64,000 nucleotides of DNA from contig JABILG010000019.1 in NCBI GenBank assembly GCA_018654605.1, forward strand, positions 1-64,000, in the 5' to 3' direction. The translations under genes were made by a program, and so were the position numbers. The stretch comes from a bacterium (GTDB lineage Bacteria > Desulfobacterota_D > UBA1144). Positions 1-8,609 of the stretch are shown piece by piece (within the stretch, counting starts at the first letter, position 1; every line of letters begins with the position of its first letter). The notes beneath the pieces were generated by a model. The model worked only from the letters and a program-made list of their open reading frames with translations. It made no database searches and had not been told where the DNA came from.

Positions 1-924
1 TGGTGTTGCATATCCTCTATAGCTTGCAGGTCTTTCGTATGTTTCTGACCATGCTACTTCAGCTGGAGGGATAACTAAATCAAATGTAAATGAAATTAAA
101 CCTTTAATTTCGTTTACTTTTAATTCTGCGCCCATGTTATCAAATGGTGTAGCTTGTTGGAACCAGTCAATGGCATCGCCAGAAGCTGTTCTAGTAAGCT
201 CGTTTTTGATTTGGAATCTGTGTCCTTCTACATTGAATGCAGGTGGAAGTTTAGATGGAAGATATGTTAACTGCCATTCTGAACTTGCAACATCAGGACG
301 TGTGATAACTTTCATGTTGAATTTACCCCAGTCTGTTTTTCCATAAAAATATGGTGGTTTAACTGGTGCATCATCATATTTACCTTGTTGTGCGCACATT
401 AGGTAACCATTTCTTGTCATTGAAAAACCGAAGAAATCGTCTCCTTTCTCGCCGCCATGTTCTGTACAACGGATGTAAGACATTTTTTTAGGGAAACCTA
501 AAACACGTCCTGCGTCAACCGCGGAATCAGAAGTAAGATACATATATGGATAGTAACCAGCTTTCCATGTATTACCTTTAGCGTCTGTATGAGTAGCAGA
601 GATAGTTACTCCGAACTCTAAATATGGACCTAACATTGTGTTGTTGTGTTGTACGTACCAGTACTCAACAAGTTCTGCGTCGTCGCCATCCCATACTGTA
701 AGGGGTGGGTTTGGACATAGTCTTTGTCTTGTTTCTGCGTCAACATCAAGCACAAAAGCGGACCATCTTGAATCTGAATAAGTTAAAGGAAGAACATCAA
801 TATCCCATAGAGGATCGGAAGGGTTTCCGATAATCCATGACTTGATGTCTCTTTCAACTGGTGGTGCTGGAATCTCGTCTGTGAGAGTCCAATACTTTGT
901 GTCTACATTAAGATGACTTGGCAT
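1..924 (-). CDS. Acetoacetate decarboxylase-family protein (3' end beyond window)
   Basis: Open minus-strand frame from an ATG at 924 to the window edge, 308 residues with no stop. An AAGGAGGT Shine-Dalgarno sits just upstream of the ATG. Around residues 145-160 the protein reads GRVLGFPKKMS. This matches the GRExxGFPKK signature of acetoacetate decarboxylases, whose paired lysines include the Schiff-base lysine; the usual Glu is Val here. Family members decarboxylate acetoacetate or act as aldolase/dehydratase-like enzymes on small keto acids. The protein is already longer than the usual 250-280 residues, so it may be a specialised subfamily member, and the substrate is not predictable. The thiolase/DUF35 and nitroreductase genes downstream in the window suggest a catabolic setting (inference). 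Confidence 0.75.
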   Translation of the reverse strand, partial: MPSHLNVDTKYWTLTDEIPAPPVERDIKSWIIGNPSDPLWDIDVLPLTYSDSRWSAFVLDVDAETRQRLCPNPPLTVWDGDDAELVEYWYVQHNNTMLGPYLEFGVTISATHTDAKGNTWKAGYYPYMYLTSDSAVDAGRVLGFPKKMSYIRCTEHGGEKGDDFFGFSMTRNGYLMCAQQGKYDDAPVKPPYFYGKTDWGKFNMKVITRPDVASSEWQLTYLPSKLPPAFNVEGHRFQIKNELTRTASGDAIDWFQQATPFDNMGAELKVNEIKGLISFTFDLVIPPAEVAWSETYERPASYRGYATP

Positions 925-1021
925 AATGTGAGACCTCCTTTATTGAATTTGCGCGTGTAGGGTAGTTTTGTTTGGTGTAAAACCTTTATTGTTAAACTAA
1001 GCTTTCACACCCCGTTCTATT

Positions 1022-1051
1022 AATTAACTCAAATACTGAGTGAATAGTCAA
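1022..1051 (-). promoter_or_regulatory. Possible promoter with palindromic operator for the ADC-like gene
   Basis: On the minus strand TTGACT (1051-1046) and TTAATT (1027-1022) are 18 bases apart. The palindrome ACTCA-aatac-TGAGT (1027-1041) fills most of the spacer, where a regulator would block or distort the promoter. The 9-mer AAATACTGA also occurs in a palindrome in front of korA. The assignment rests on sequence patterns only. Confidence 0.3.
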
Positions 1052-1115
1052 TCATTAATTTTAGAAATTATTTTTGTCCAGATTGAGAGCGTTTTAGAAG
1101 GTTTAAATTTTGACA

Positions 1116-1886
1116 TTATAAGTTTAAAAAAGACTCTAGAAGTTCCGCTACGTGCACAGCTCTGTCCTGAATCTTCAAGTTAGCCCTTGAATCAAAAGGA
1201 GTATCTAGCAAATCAATTATGGCTAAGTCAGAACCTGTCTTTAAAGCAACATCAGGAAGGCTGTTTGCGGGTGAAACTTGAAGAGAAGACCCAACAACGA
1301 TCATTAAAGATGTTTCCTTGCATTTATCTACAGAAGAGGTCCAAGGCCTTGTAGGTAAGCCTTCGCCGAAAAAAACTGCGGTTGGCTTAATTAAGCCGTT
1401 ACAAGGCTGCCCTTCGAAATCTTTACAAATCGGCGGATTTTCACCTTCTTTAACTCTTTTAATAATTTCATCCATCGTAAAAACTTGACCGCACTCTAAA
1501 CAACTGGCCTGTCTTATTGACCCATGAAGCTCGTGCACATTTGTATTACCAGCAGTTAAATGAAGACCATCAACGTTTTGAGTTATAACGCCCTCAATTA
1601 ATCCTACTTTTTCCATTTTAGCCAATATCATATGTGCGGCATTAGGTTTAGCGCTTGCTCTAATTGGATACATCTCTAAGGCATAGTCATAATACTGAGT
1701 TGGGTCCTGCAGGAAACCTGGAATCGAAACTATAGACGAGTCGTACTTCTCCCAGGCTCCCGAACCAGGTGAACGATAATCGGGTATACCAGACTCGGTG
1801 CTAATACCGGCGCCAGTGAAAACTATCGAATTCTTGTGTTTTAGGATTAAATCAGAAAGTTCTTTTATTTGATATTCTAAGCTCAT
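1116..1886 (-). CDS. cobB: Sir2-family NAD-dependent protein deacylase
   Basis: The 256-residue protein has the full sirtuin signature: GAGISTESGIPDYR (residues 25-38) for NAD binding, TQNVDGLH near 102, the catalytic-histidine motif HELHGS near 118, a zinc site made by CLEC and the later CKD/CNG cysteines, and VVGSSLQVSPA near 197. Sirtuins remove acyl groups from lysines using NAD and produce nicotinamide and O-acyl-ADP-ribose, in the cytosol. Length is normal. The gene begins only 10 bases after a strong hairpin with a T-rich tail and has no evident Shine-Dalgarno, so it is probably expressed by read-through from the nitroreductase gene or at low level. The family is clear, acyl specificity is not. 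Confidence 0.93.
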   Translation of the reverse strand: MSLEYQIKELSDLILKHKNSIVFTGAGISTESGIPDYRSPGSGAWEKYDSSIVSIPGFLQDPTQYYDYALEMYPIRASAKPNAAHMILAKMEKVGLIEGVITQNVDGLHLTAGNTNVHELHGSIRQASCLECGQVFTMDEIIKRVKEGENPPICKDFEGQPCNGLIKPTAVFFGEGLPTRPWTSSVDKCKETSLMIVVGSSLQVSPANSLPDVALKTGSDLAIIDLLDTPFDSRANLKIQDRAVHVAELLESFLNL

Positions 1887-1888
1887 AA

Positions 1889-1917
1889 GAAAAATAGGAA
1901 GGGCTAGCGCCCTTCCT
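1889..1917 (-). terminator. Intrinsic terminator after the nitroreductase gene
   Basis: Nine-base inverted repeat AGGAAGGGC / GCCCTTCCT with a 4-base loop (1896-1917). On the minus strand it is followed by ATTTTTCTT, the form of a Rho-independent terminator. It lies in the 47-base gap between the nitroreductase stop and the sirtuin start. Confidence 0.8.
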
Positions 1918-1933
1918 AAAAATTGATTAAGAA

Positions 1934-2749
1934 TTAACCATTTTCGTCAGTTCTTGTTGGTAAACCCATTTGCTCAGATGCAGCGTTAATATCTGCAAGT
2001 CTTTCAGGAGTAAGAGCTGACTCTTTACCCATCATACCAAGAGCTTCAAGCTCTGCATTAACTGCAGGATCTTCATCCGCAGGATTACCAAATTTATCTT
2101 TATAAATTATTGAGCCATAAGGTTTTCTTGGTCTATAACCCATTGATTCAACTGTCTCGCCAGGATAACCTAGAGCCATTGCCCATACAAACTGTGCAGA
2201 ATCAGTAAAACCTAGAGTTTCACCAATTGCAACACCATTACCCGCATAACAACAACTACCAAGCCCTAAAGCTGTAGCCATTAGTTGCGCTGATGCCATA
2301 GCCATGCCAGTTTCGCAAGCAAGCAAATAGTTAACTATTGGCTCAGGGAAACTTGTAAGCCTTGGAAGCGTTGAATTTTCAATATTGTCCAAACTCCACC
2401 CGTGACTTGGGTTAACTCCACCTACTTTAAAAAGCATTGGAAGCATCTCTGGAAGTCCGTCGTACCAAGCTGATCTATCTAAAGCAAAAACAAGACTAAC
2501 TGGGGCCATTTTCGCCATAGGGATATTAAATGCTGAAACAATCTTTGTAAAAGCATCTTTTGTGTCCTGTGAAGTAACCTGGGTTACAGTGACACCGTTA
2601 GCATTACCCATATGTGAAGCTGTTCTAGCTGCTTGACAAATTGCTTGAACTTTTTCAACTTCAACAGGTCTTTCTGGATCGTAGAATCTGCATGAACGTC
2701 TTTCCCCAAGAACTTTCACAAAGTCTACTGATTGATAATTTAAAGGCAT
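1934..2749 (-). CDS. Nitroreductase-family FMN oxidoreductase
   Basis: This 271-residue protein starts with the nitroreductase FMN-binding pattern RRSCRFYD (about residues 17-24). Near 155-175 it has MASAQLMATALGLGSCCYAG, followed by ALGYPGE, as in NfsA/NfnB-like flavoproteins. Such enzymes reduce nitro groups, quinones or enones with NAD(P)H; some are dehalogenases or F420-type partners. The ATG is preceded by AAGGAGG. A strong terminator follows the stop. It sits between a thiolase/DUF35 pair and a sirtuin, so a role in reductive steps of an acyl degradation pathway is possible but unproven. The family is secure, the substrate unknown. Confidence 0.85.
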   Translation of the reverse strand: MPLNYQSVDFVKVLGERRSCRFYDPERPVEVEKVQAICQAARTASHMGNANGVTVTQVTSQDTKDAFTKIVSAFNIPMAKMAPVSLVFALDRSAWYDGLPEMLPMLFKVGGVNPSHGWSLDNIENSTLPRLTSFPEPIVNYLLACETGMAMASAQLMATALGLGSCCYAGNGVAIGETLGFTDSAQFVWAMALGYPGETVESMGYRPRKPYGSIIYKDKFGNPADEDPAVNAELEALGMMGKESALTPERLADINAASEQMGLPTRTDENG

Positions 2750-2850
2750 AAAATTATTCCTCCTTGTTATAATTTTACTATTACTTAATTAAAAGTGAAC
2801 TATCTAATAGTACAGAATTTCAGTTTTTTTTGCAATAACTTTAATAAAAA

Positions 2851-3261
2851 CTACTTAACAGGTCTAAACTTATAGGAATAAATATCAGATCCATCCTTAG
2901 CTTTTCTGACAACTCCTACTATAGTTTCAACTTCCATCCCTAATTCTAGGTCGTTTTCTAGGTCATCCGCTTCAACTTGCGCCATAACTCTTACTTTTTG
3001 GTCAGGAAAATCAATTAGACCGAGACCAAAAGGAACAGTGAAATCGGGCAGGCTTCTTCTAACTATTGTAAAAGAATGCAGAACTCCATTTCTAGGTAAC
3101 TGTGTGTGCTCAACATCGTCTAAAAAACTAACTGGATCTGCCAAATAAGGTGGAAAAGTCCAGTTTCCAGAGGATTTTGATTTACCAGCAATTAACCGTG
3201 GTTCAGGGTCTTCGGTAAAAAATTCAGCATGTAAAACTCTTCTTTCGTTGTTATCACTCAT
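2851..3261 (-). CDS. DUF35 OB-fold acyl-CoA-associated protein (thiolase partner)
   Basis: A 136-residue protein beginning 24 bases after the thiolase stop, on the same strand, with AGGAG in front of its ATG. The C-terminal half (VPFGLGLIDFPD... RVMAQVEADD... LELGMEVETIVG) is the DUF35 OB-fold. Family members bind thiolases or MaoC-like hydratases and help with acyl-CoA binding. The usual N-terminal rubredoxin-like zinc ribbon with CxxC pairs is not intact: the protein has no cysteine at all, and the expected segment reads GKSKSSGNWTFPP. It is probably a structural subunit of the neighbouring thiolase. Confidence 0.85.
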   Translation of the reverse strand: MSDNNERRVLHAEFFTEDPEPRLIAGKSKSSGNWTFPPYLADPVSFLDDVEHTQLPRNGVLHSFTIVRRSLPDFTVPFGLGLIDFPDQKVRVMAQVEADDLENDLELGMEVETIVGVVRKAKDGSDIYSYKFRPVK

Positions 3262-3285
3262 TGTAAAACTCCTGTTTAATTAGTG

Positions 3286-4452
3286 TTATTTGCCTAAAAT
3301 ACTTACGACACATGTTATGCCGTCCATTGCAGGTTGCGCCCCGCCCATAGTCTCAATTAATCCAATCTTAGCATCAGGCACCTGATATCCAGTTGCTTCA
3401 CCTCTAAGTTGATTAACTATCTCGACGGTTTGAAGTAAACCCGTTGCTCCCACTGGATGTCCTCTTGAAAGAAGTCCTCCACTTGCGTTGATTGCAATAT
3501 CTCCATCATAATTTGATGTTTCTTCTTCAATCAACCTTGCACCTTCACCCTTTTTAGCAAAACCAAGTGCTTCTGCAACTATAAGCTCTGCTATTGCAAA
3601 AGCGTCATGAATTTCAACTGCATCCATATCTTTGGGTCCTAAGCCTGCTTGCTCATACGCCATTTCTGATGTTCTTTTAACATTTTCTGATGGGTCACAG
3701 GTTAAACCGGTAGCAGAGGCATATCCTCCAGACTGGGCAACACAACCCAAGACCTTAATTGGCATTCTTGAAGTATCTCTTTTAATTTTTTTCAACGTTT
3801 CCCCATCAACTAAAACAGCTGCAGCAGAAGCATCTCCTACTGGACAACACATGCTTCTAGTTAAAGGGTCAGCAATAAGCGGATCATTTAAAACTTGCTC
3901 GACTGTAGTTTCCTTTCTAAATTGAGCTATTGGATTTTTAGCAGCATGTTTTCTACTTTTAACAACTACTTTTGCTAATGTTTCGGGGGAAACACCATAC
4001 TCGTCTAAATATTTTTTCGCCCTCATAGCATAAAGACCTGGCATACTCATTCCAAGCGCTACCTCAATATCATCCTCCTCTAACGGAAGAGGTCCTCCGG
4101 ACATTATTTTACTTAAATTTTCTACTCCCCAAGCTAAGGCCACATCATGCTGGCCATATGCAATAGTTCGCCATGCTTCCCAGAAAGAAAGCGTTCCGCT
4201 TCCACAGGCACCTTCGACATTAATAACTGGTTGACCAACAAGGCCTATATCTTTTAAAGTTCGCTGACCTACTCCCATACCCTGATAAACATGACCACAA
4301 AAACCTATTTCTATATCTCTTGCATGAATACCTGAATCTTTAATCGCGGCCCATGTTGCTTCGCGGCCCAGCATGTGAGCAGCTTGTGTGGGAAATTTTC
4401 CACATGATGTTTGACCAACGCCTATAATATATACATCTCTTAAATTTGCCAT
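3286..4452 (-). CDS. Thiolase-family acyl-CoA acetyltransferase (SCP-x/DUF35-associated type)
   Basis: 388 residues with the nucleophilic cysteine in EGACGSGTLSFWEA (about residue 83), HDAFAIAELI near 283 and the catalytic-histidine motif SGGLLSRGHPVGATG near 325. The C-terminal end GGAQPAMDGITCVVSIL is the kind seen in SCP2-type thiolases. These enzymes cleave 3-ketoacyl-CoA or condense acyl-CoAs. The next gene encodes a DUF35 protein, the usual partner of this thiolase class (steroid, terpenoid or short-chain acyl degradation, or HMG-CoA-type condensation). GAGGTG lies just upstream of the ATG. Direction and substrate cannot be told from sequence. Confidence 0.9.
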   Translation of the reverse strand: MANLRDVYIIGVGQTSCGKFPTQAAHMLGREATWAAIKDSGIHARDIEIGFCGHVYQGMGVGQRTLKDIGLVGQPVINVEGACGSGTLSFWEAWRTIAYGQHDVALAWGVENLSKIMSGGPLPLEEDDIEVALGMSMPGLYAMRAKKYLDEYGVSPETLAKVVVKSRKHAAKNPIAQFRKETTVEQVLNDPLIADPLTRSMCCPVGDASAAAVLVDGETLKKIKRDTSRMPIKVLGCVAQSGGYASATGLTCDPSENVKRTSEMAYEQAGLGPKDMDAVEIHDAFAIAELIVAEALGFAKKGEGARLIEEETSNYDGDIAINASGGLLSRGHPVGATGLLQTVEIVNQLRGEATGYQVPDAKIGLIETMGGAQPAMDGITCVVSILGK

Positions 4453-4536
4453 AAATTAACACCTCATCTTTGTCTTAATTAAAAAAATCTAACAATAGAA
4501 ACAAAATTGTAAATTGAAATAACAAAAAAGGCAATA

Positions 4537-5376
4537 TTAAGCCCAGTCGAGCATCTCAAAAACCTCAGCCTTTATTATTGGAAATAATTTTTTTGTTCTT
4601 GTAGGTTGGGTAGTATTATTTAAGTTTACAACCTCTATAATGCCTCGTGCTGAGTTTGTTACAAACATTGCTTCGGGAAAAATTATTGATCCTGGCTCAA
4701 ATTCACCTTCTATAATCCTTATTTTATTTTTTTTACACGCTTCTAAAACTAATCCCCGCGTGATTCCCTTTAGGGCTCCTGTTTCAATAGAAGGAGTAAA
4801 GACGTTTGTCCCCTTAATCCAAAAAAAGTTTGCAGAAGTTGTTTCAACAACCATATTTTTTTCATTAATTATTAGTGCATCGTCAAAATCATTTTGTTGA
4901 GCTATTTTTTTTTCCTTAGAGGAAAGGAGATAATTTGTTATTTTATGAGAATTAAAAATGTCAAATGAGCTTCTATATAATTTTCCAATTCCAAGAGAAA
5001 TTGATTCTTTTGCTTTATAGTCTTCTTCTTTGATTGATACGCACAATATTGTGCTTTCAGAACTATCTGCATATGATGTTCCACCTGAACTAAAGATGGC
5101 CACTTTAACTATTAGGTCTTTTATGATGTTGTTAAAATGATCTGATTTGTGGTCCTGGACAATCTTATCAACAACTGTCTCAACATAAAGGTCTCCGGGA
5201 AACTTAATGCCTAAAAAATCACAAGTTTTCTTTAATCTTTCAAGATGCCTTGAAAGATAGGTGGGCAATTTTTGCTTGTATCTAAAAGTTTCAAAGGCAC
5301 CTTCGCCGAACATTAAAGTTCTGTTAAAATCCTGTGGACTTTTAACTTTTTTATCAAAATATAAAAACTCTTTCAT
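4537..5376 (-). CDS. pabC: 4-amino-4-deoxychorismate lyase (class IV aminotransferase fold)
   Basis: 279 residues of the branched-chain-aminotransferase/PabC fold. It has the early FGEGAFETFR segment, a PLP-lysine region near HKITNYLLSSKEKK (about 145-158), then ALIINEKNMVVETTSANFFWI and TGALKGITRGLVLE. PabC converts aminodeoxychorismate to 4-aminobenzoate for folate. Its ATG overlaps the pabB stop as ATGA, so the two are translationally coupled; this favours PabC over a D-amino-acid or branched-chain aminotransferase, which share the fold. Confidence 0.85.
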   Translation of the reverse strand: MKEFLYFDKKVKSPQDFNRTLMFGEGAFETFRYKQKLPTYLSRHLERLKKTCDFLGIKFPGDLYVETVVDKIVQDHKSDHFNNIIKDLIVKVAIFSSGGTSYADSSESTILCVSIKEEDYKAKESISLGIGKLYRSSFDIFNSHKITNYLLSSKEKKIAQQNDFDDALIINEKNMVVETTSANFFWIKGTNVFTPSIETGALKGITRGLVLEACKKNKIRIIEGEFEPGSIIFPEAMFVTNSARGIIEVVNLNNTTQPTRTKKLFPIIKAEVFEMLDWA

Positions 5377-6500
5377 TTTATCGACTCTTTCAATGCTCTA
5401 GACTTTAAAATAGTTTCTGCATTCTCTTTCGATGCCTTCGAGTCCCAAACTATCCCGGCACCAGTAAAAAATCTTGAAGTGGTATTTTCTATTATAGCAA
5501 CCCTTATCCCCACAGAAAAGCAAAAATCTCCTGAAGGCTCAAAAAAACCCACCGCTCCACAGTAAGGGCCCCGATTGTGCTTTTCAATTTCGTTAATTAT
5601 TTGTTTTGCTCTGGACTTCGGAGTACCTGTTACTGAACCTGGGGGCATTAAAAGTTCAAATATTTTTTCATTGGTAATATTCTTTTTTAGAGACCCTATA
5701 ATCTCTGATTCAAGCTGAACAAGAGTAGAATATGATTTTTTCTTAAAAAGTTTTTTTGTTTTCACGGTCCCTGTTTTACATATTTGAGACAAATCATTTC
5801 TCATTAAATCAACAATCATTAAATTTTCTGAAATTTCTTTTAAATTTTTGTTCAAATTTTTATCTTCAACTGAATCAAGAGGTGCTGTACCCTTAATTGG
5901 CTTAGTACTTATCTTTTGACCTTTTTTCTGAATAAAGAGCTCCATAGAGCCACTAATTAAAGAGTGGTCGTGAAAATTAAAGAAGGCTCCATATTCTACT
6001 GGCTGTGTTTTGTAATAATTCAAAAAAAGACTATACGGGTTTTCAACTTTCCCCAAAGTAAACTCTCTGCTTAAATTAATTTGATAAATATCGCCTTCTT
6101 TTATATATCGCCTTGCTTTTCTAACCCCTGAAATGAACGATAAGTCTGATGTAATTTTTTTAAGTTTTACTTTATCTTTAATTATAGTTGAGGGTGTGAG
6201 GGGAACCGTGGATTTGTTTTTATATATATTGAAAATCGCTTTATATTTAGGTCCTCTTAAGTTGTTTTGATTATATTCATAAGATAAATACCCGCATGCA
6301 TAAAAACCTTTTTTTAACTCTTTGTCTATTATTTTTAACAAGCCCAGTTTGGACTTTTTCTTTACACCGTCTTTAACAACAAAGGCTTGTCCGGCTTTGT
6401 CTTCAAAAACAACTAATTCTGGGTTAGAAAAAAAGAGGTTTTTACTTTTTGTACCCTTGGGGCTCCAGCTTGCATTTCTAGACTTGAGGTGAGTCGTCAT
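5373..6500 (-). CDS. pabB: Aminodeoxychorismate synthase component I
   Basis: Chorismate-binding enzyme of the PabB/TrpE family: GDIYQINLSREF, the PIKGTAPLD loop, ENLMIVDLMRNDLSQICKTG, LMPPGSVTGTPKSRA, and GPYCGAVGFFEPSGDFCFSVGIR near the C-terminus. It aminates chorismate to aminodeoxychorismate. The frame is open from a TTG at 6548, but an ATG at 6500 with AAAGG just upstream gives about 375 residues and only a short overlap with the preceding gene, so I prefer it. An ATG at 6530 is also possible. No glutamine amidotransferase (pabA) is in the window. Coupled to pabC downstream. Confidence 0.88.
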   Translation of the reverse strand: MTTHLKSRNASWSPKGTKSKNLFFSNPELVVFEDKAGQAFVVKDGVKKKSKLGLLKIIDKELKKGFYACGYLSYEYNQNNLRGPKYKAIFNIYKNKSTVPLTPSTIIKDKVKLKKITSDLSFISGVRKARRYIKEGDIYQINLSREFTLGKVENPYSLFLNYYKTQPVEYGAFFNFHDHSLISGSMELFIQKKGQKISTKPIKGTAPLDSVEDKNLNKNLKEISENLMIVDLMRNDLSQICKTGTVKTKKLFKKKSYSTLVQLESEIIGSLKKNITNEKIFELLMPPGSVTGTPKSRAKQIINEIEKHNRGPYCGAVGFFEPSGDFCFSVGIRVAIIENTTSRFFTGAGIVWDSKASKENAETILKSRALKESIK

Positions 6501-8547
6501 TTTCCTTTGATTGTTCTTTGTCTCCAGCATCTTCGGCAAGTTTTTCAAAATTAGAGTTCTTAACGGGCAAGTCGAGAGAATCTTCTAGCAACTCCGCAAT
6601 GTCTTTAATTTTAACGTTTTCATTGCCAACATATTTTGCAGCATCTTCAAACATTACATTACAAAATGGGCATGCAGCAGCAACAGTTTCAACACCACTT
6701 GCCTCTATCTCTTCAAACCTATTCCAGTTAACTCTTGGGGCTTCTTCTTCCATCCATATTTTTCCGCCGCCTGCGCCACAGCAAAAGCTTGTTTCTCTAG
6801 ATCTCTCTAACTCTTTCAACTCTAGACCAGGTATGGCCGATAGAATTTCTCTAGGTTCGTCAAAAACCCTGTTATGTCTTCCTAGGTAACACGGATCATG
6901 ATAAGTAATTTCCTCATCTAAACTTTTAACCGGGCTCAGCTTGCCTTCTTTAACAAGGCTAGCTAGAAATTCACTATGCGTTACCACTTCAACTTCTGAA
7001 CCAAAATCTGGATACTCGTTTTTAATTGAATTAAAACAATGTGGACAATTTGCTATAATTTTTTTTACACTAAAGCGGTTCATTGTCTCAATGTTTGCCA
7101 TGGCAAGCTCTTGAAACAAGGCCTCTTCGCCTAAACGCCTAGCCGGATCACCGGTACAAGTTTCATTCGGCCCCATAACGGCAAACTTGACTCCTGCTTC
7201 CTTTAAGAGCCTTGAAATTGTAGCAGCCACTTCTTGACCTCTGGGGTCAAATGCTCCAAAACACCCTGTCCAAAAAACAACTTCATAGTCTTCAGCGGTA
7301 TTTCCACCCCCATTACCAAGTACAGGCACCTTTTCTTCCTTTGTCCACGGTGCTCGATCTTTCGAATCAAAGCCCCAAGGATTTCCATGACTTCCGAGCT
7401 TCTGAAGCGTTCTAACTGCGGTTCCCTTCATTTTACCTTCCATAGTAAGGAATCTTCTCATTTCTACAATTTTTCCCATTTGATCGATGAAGAGTGGGCA
7501 AACCTCAACACACGCGCTACACGTAGTACAAGCATAAAGTTCTTCTTCGGTAACCCATCCTTCGCTGGGTAAATATTCTGTTTTCATTTCTTCTTTGTCA
7601 TTATTTTCAGTTACAAAGTGCCTTAATTTAATAACTATATCTCTTGGTGATAGTGGCTTTTCGGTTCCCCATGCAGGGCAATTATCAGTACACCTGCCAC
7701 ACTCAGTACATGTGTATGCATCTAAAACATCTTTCCAGCTAAAATCTTCAAATTTACCAGTTCCAAAATGCTCGAAATCGTCAGGAATATTTTCAAAATC
7801 AATTTTTGACATTTTACCTCTAGGTTCTAGGTTTTGAAAAAAAATATTAGGGATAACTGTAAGAACGTGGCTATGTTTTGAATATGGCAAATAATTTAAA
7901 AAAGCAAAAAGCAAACAAACATGAATCCAATAAAAAAATTCAGTAGAAAAAGCTGCGGTCGCTACGTTAACGTTACTTAAAAAAAATGTTGCCCACATTG
8001 ACGAAACGGGCAACCATGAAGCTGGCTCAGTTCCGAGTGCAATTTTAGAGGCACGAAAACCAAAGTCGGTAATCATTAAACCAAAAATCATTCCTAGAAT
8101 GACGACAGCATCAATACTGTTAACCTCTCTTCTTTTACCACTTGGAATAACTGTTCTATTTAATACACCCATAATTAGTGCAACAATAACAAGAGATTGT
8201 ACTATGTCTAGGATTAGCAAAAACATTTCTTGTGCTTCTCCACCAAGAAAACCAAAAGCTTCAAAGCCAGGAACGAAACCAAGAATCACCAACTCTGTTG
8301 ACCCTATGGTAATAATCATAAATCCCCAAAAAAGCATAAAGTGTTCTATGCCGGCCCAGGTATAATTTTTTAATATTCTTTTCTGTCCAAAAACGTAAAT
8401 TATCAGTCCCTTCACCCGTTCAAAAATTTGATCAGTTCGAAAGGAGGGCCTTTTAGCTTGAAACATTATCTTCAAGAATCCAAATACATTTCTTAGAAAA
8501 AATGCGATTGCAAACAACACTATTAAGCTCAGAACAACAGGTTTCAT
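6478..8547 (-). CDS. EtfD-like Hdr/NarI fusion: membrane ETF-quinone-type Fe-S oxidoreductase
   Basis: 689 residues in three parts. The N-terminus (about 1-230) has five or six hydrophobic spans in a NarI-like membrane domain (FFLRNVFGFL, HFMLFWGFMIITIGSTELVILG, FYWIHVCLLFAFLNYLPYSKHSHVL). Next come two CxxCxxCxxxCP [4Fe-4S] sites at 280-290 and 340-350. The C-terminus is HdrD/GlpC-like, with NETCTGDPARRLGEE and a CCGAGGG motif near 587. This is the architecture of EtfD/EMO proteins, which pass electrons from ETF (acyl-CoA dehydrogenation) to menaquinone. No etfAB lies in the window. A heterodisulfide-reductase-like role with another donor is the alternative. A good GGAG site precedes the start. 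Confidence 0.85.
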   Translation of the reverse strand: MKPVVLSLIVLFAIAFFLRNVFGFLKIMFQAKRPSFRTDQIFERVKGLIIYVFGQKRILKNYTWAGIEHFMLFWGFMIITIGSTELVILGFVPGFEAFGFLGGEAQEMFLLILDIVQSLVIVALIMGVLNRTVIPSGKRREVNSIDAVVILGMIFGLMITDFGFRASKIALGTEPASWLPVSSMWATFFLSNVNVATAAFSTEFFYWIHVCLLFAFLNYLPYSKHSHVLTVIPNIFFQNLEPRGKMSKIDFENIPDDFEHFGTGKFEDFSWKDVLDAYTCTECGRCTDNCPAWGTEKPLSPRDIVIKLRHFVTENNDKEEMKTEYLPSEGWVTEEELYACTTCSACVEVCPLFIDQMGKIVEMRRFLTMEGKMKGTAVRTLQKLGSHGNPWGFDSKDRAPWTKEEKVPVLGNGGGNTAEDYEVVFWTGCFGAFDPRGQEVAATISRLLKEAGVKFAVMGPNETCTGDPARRLGEEALFQELAMANIETMNRFSVKKIIANCPHCFNSIKNEYPDFGSEVEVVTHSEFLASLVKEGKLSPVKSLDEEITYHDPCYLGRHNRVFDEPREILSAIPGLELKELERSRETSFCCGAGGGKIWMEEEAPRVNWNRFEEIEASGVETVAAACPFCNVMFEDAAKYVGNENVKIKDIAELLEDSLDLPVKNSNFEKLAEDAGDKEQSKENDDSPQV

Positions 8548-8609
8548 ATAAACTCCAAGGGGATGATTAATAATATTAAGTTGTCAGTGTTAAAAATCAA
8601 GGTTTAGAT

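Noticed and set aside
7203-7837. Reading frames of 60-112 residues opposite or inside the EtfD-like gene and similar ones elsewhere
   Set aside because: They lie fully within strongly recognised genes, have no family features and no Shine-Dalgarno.
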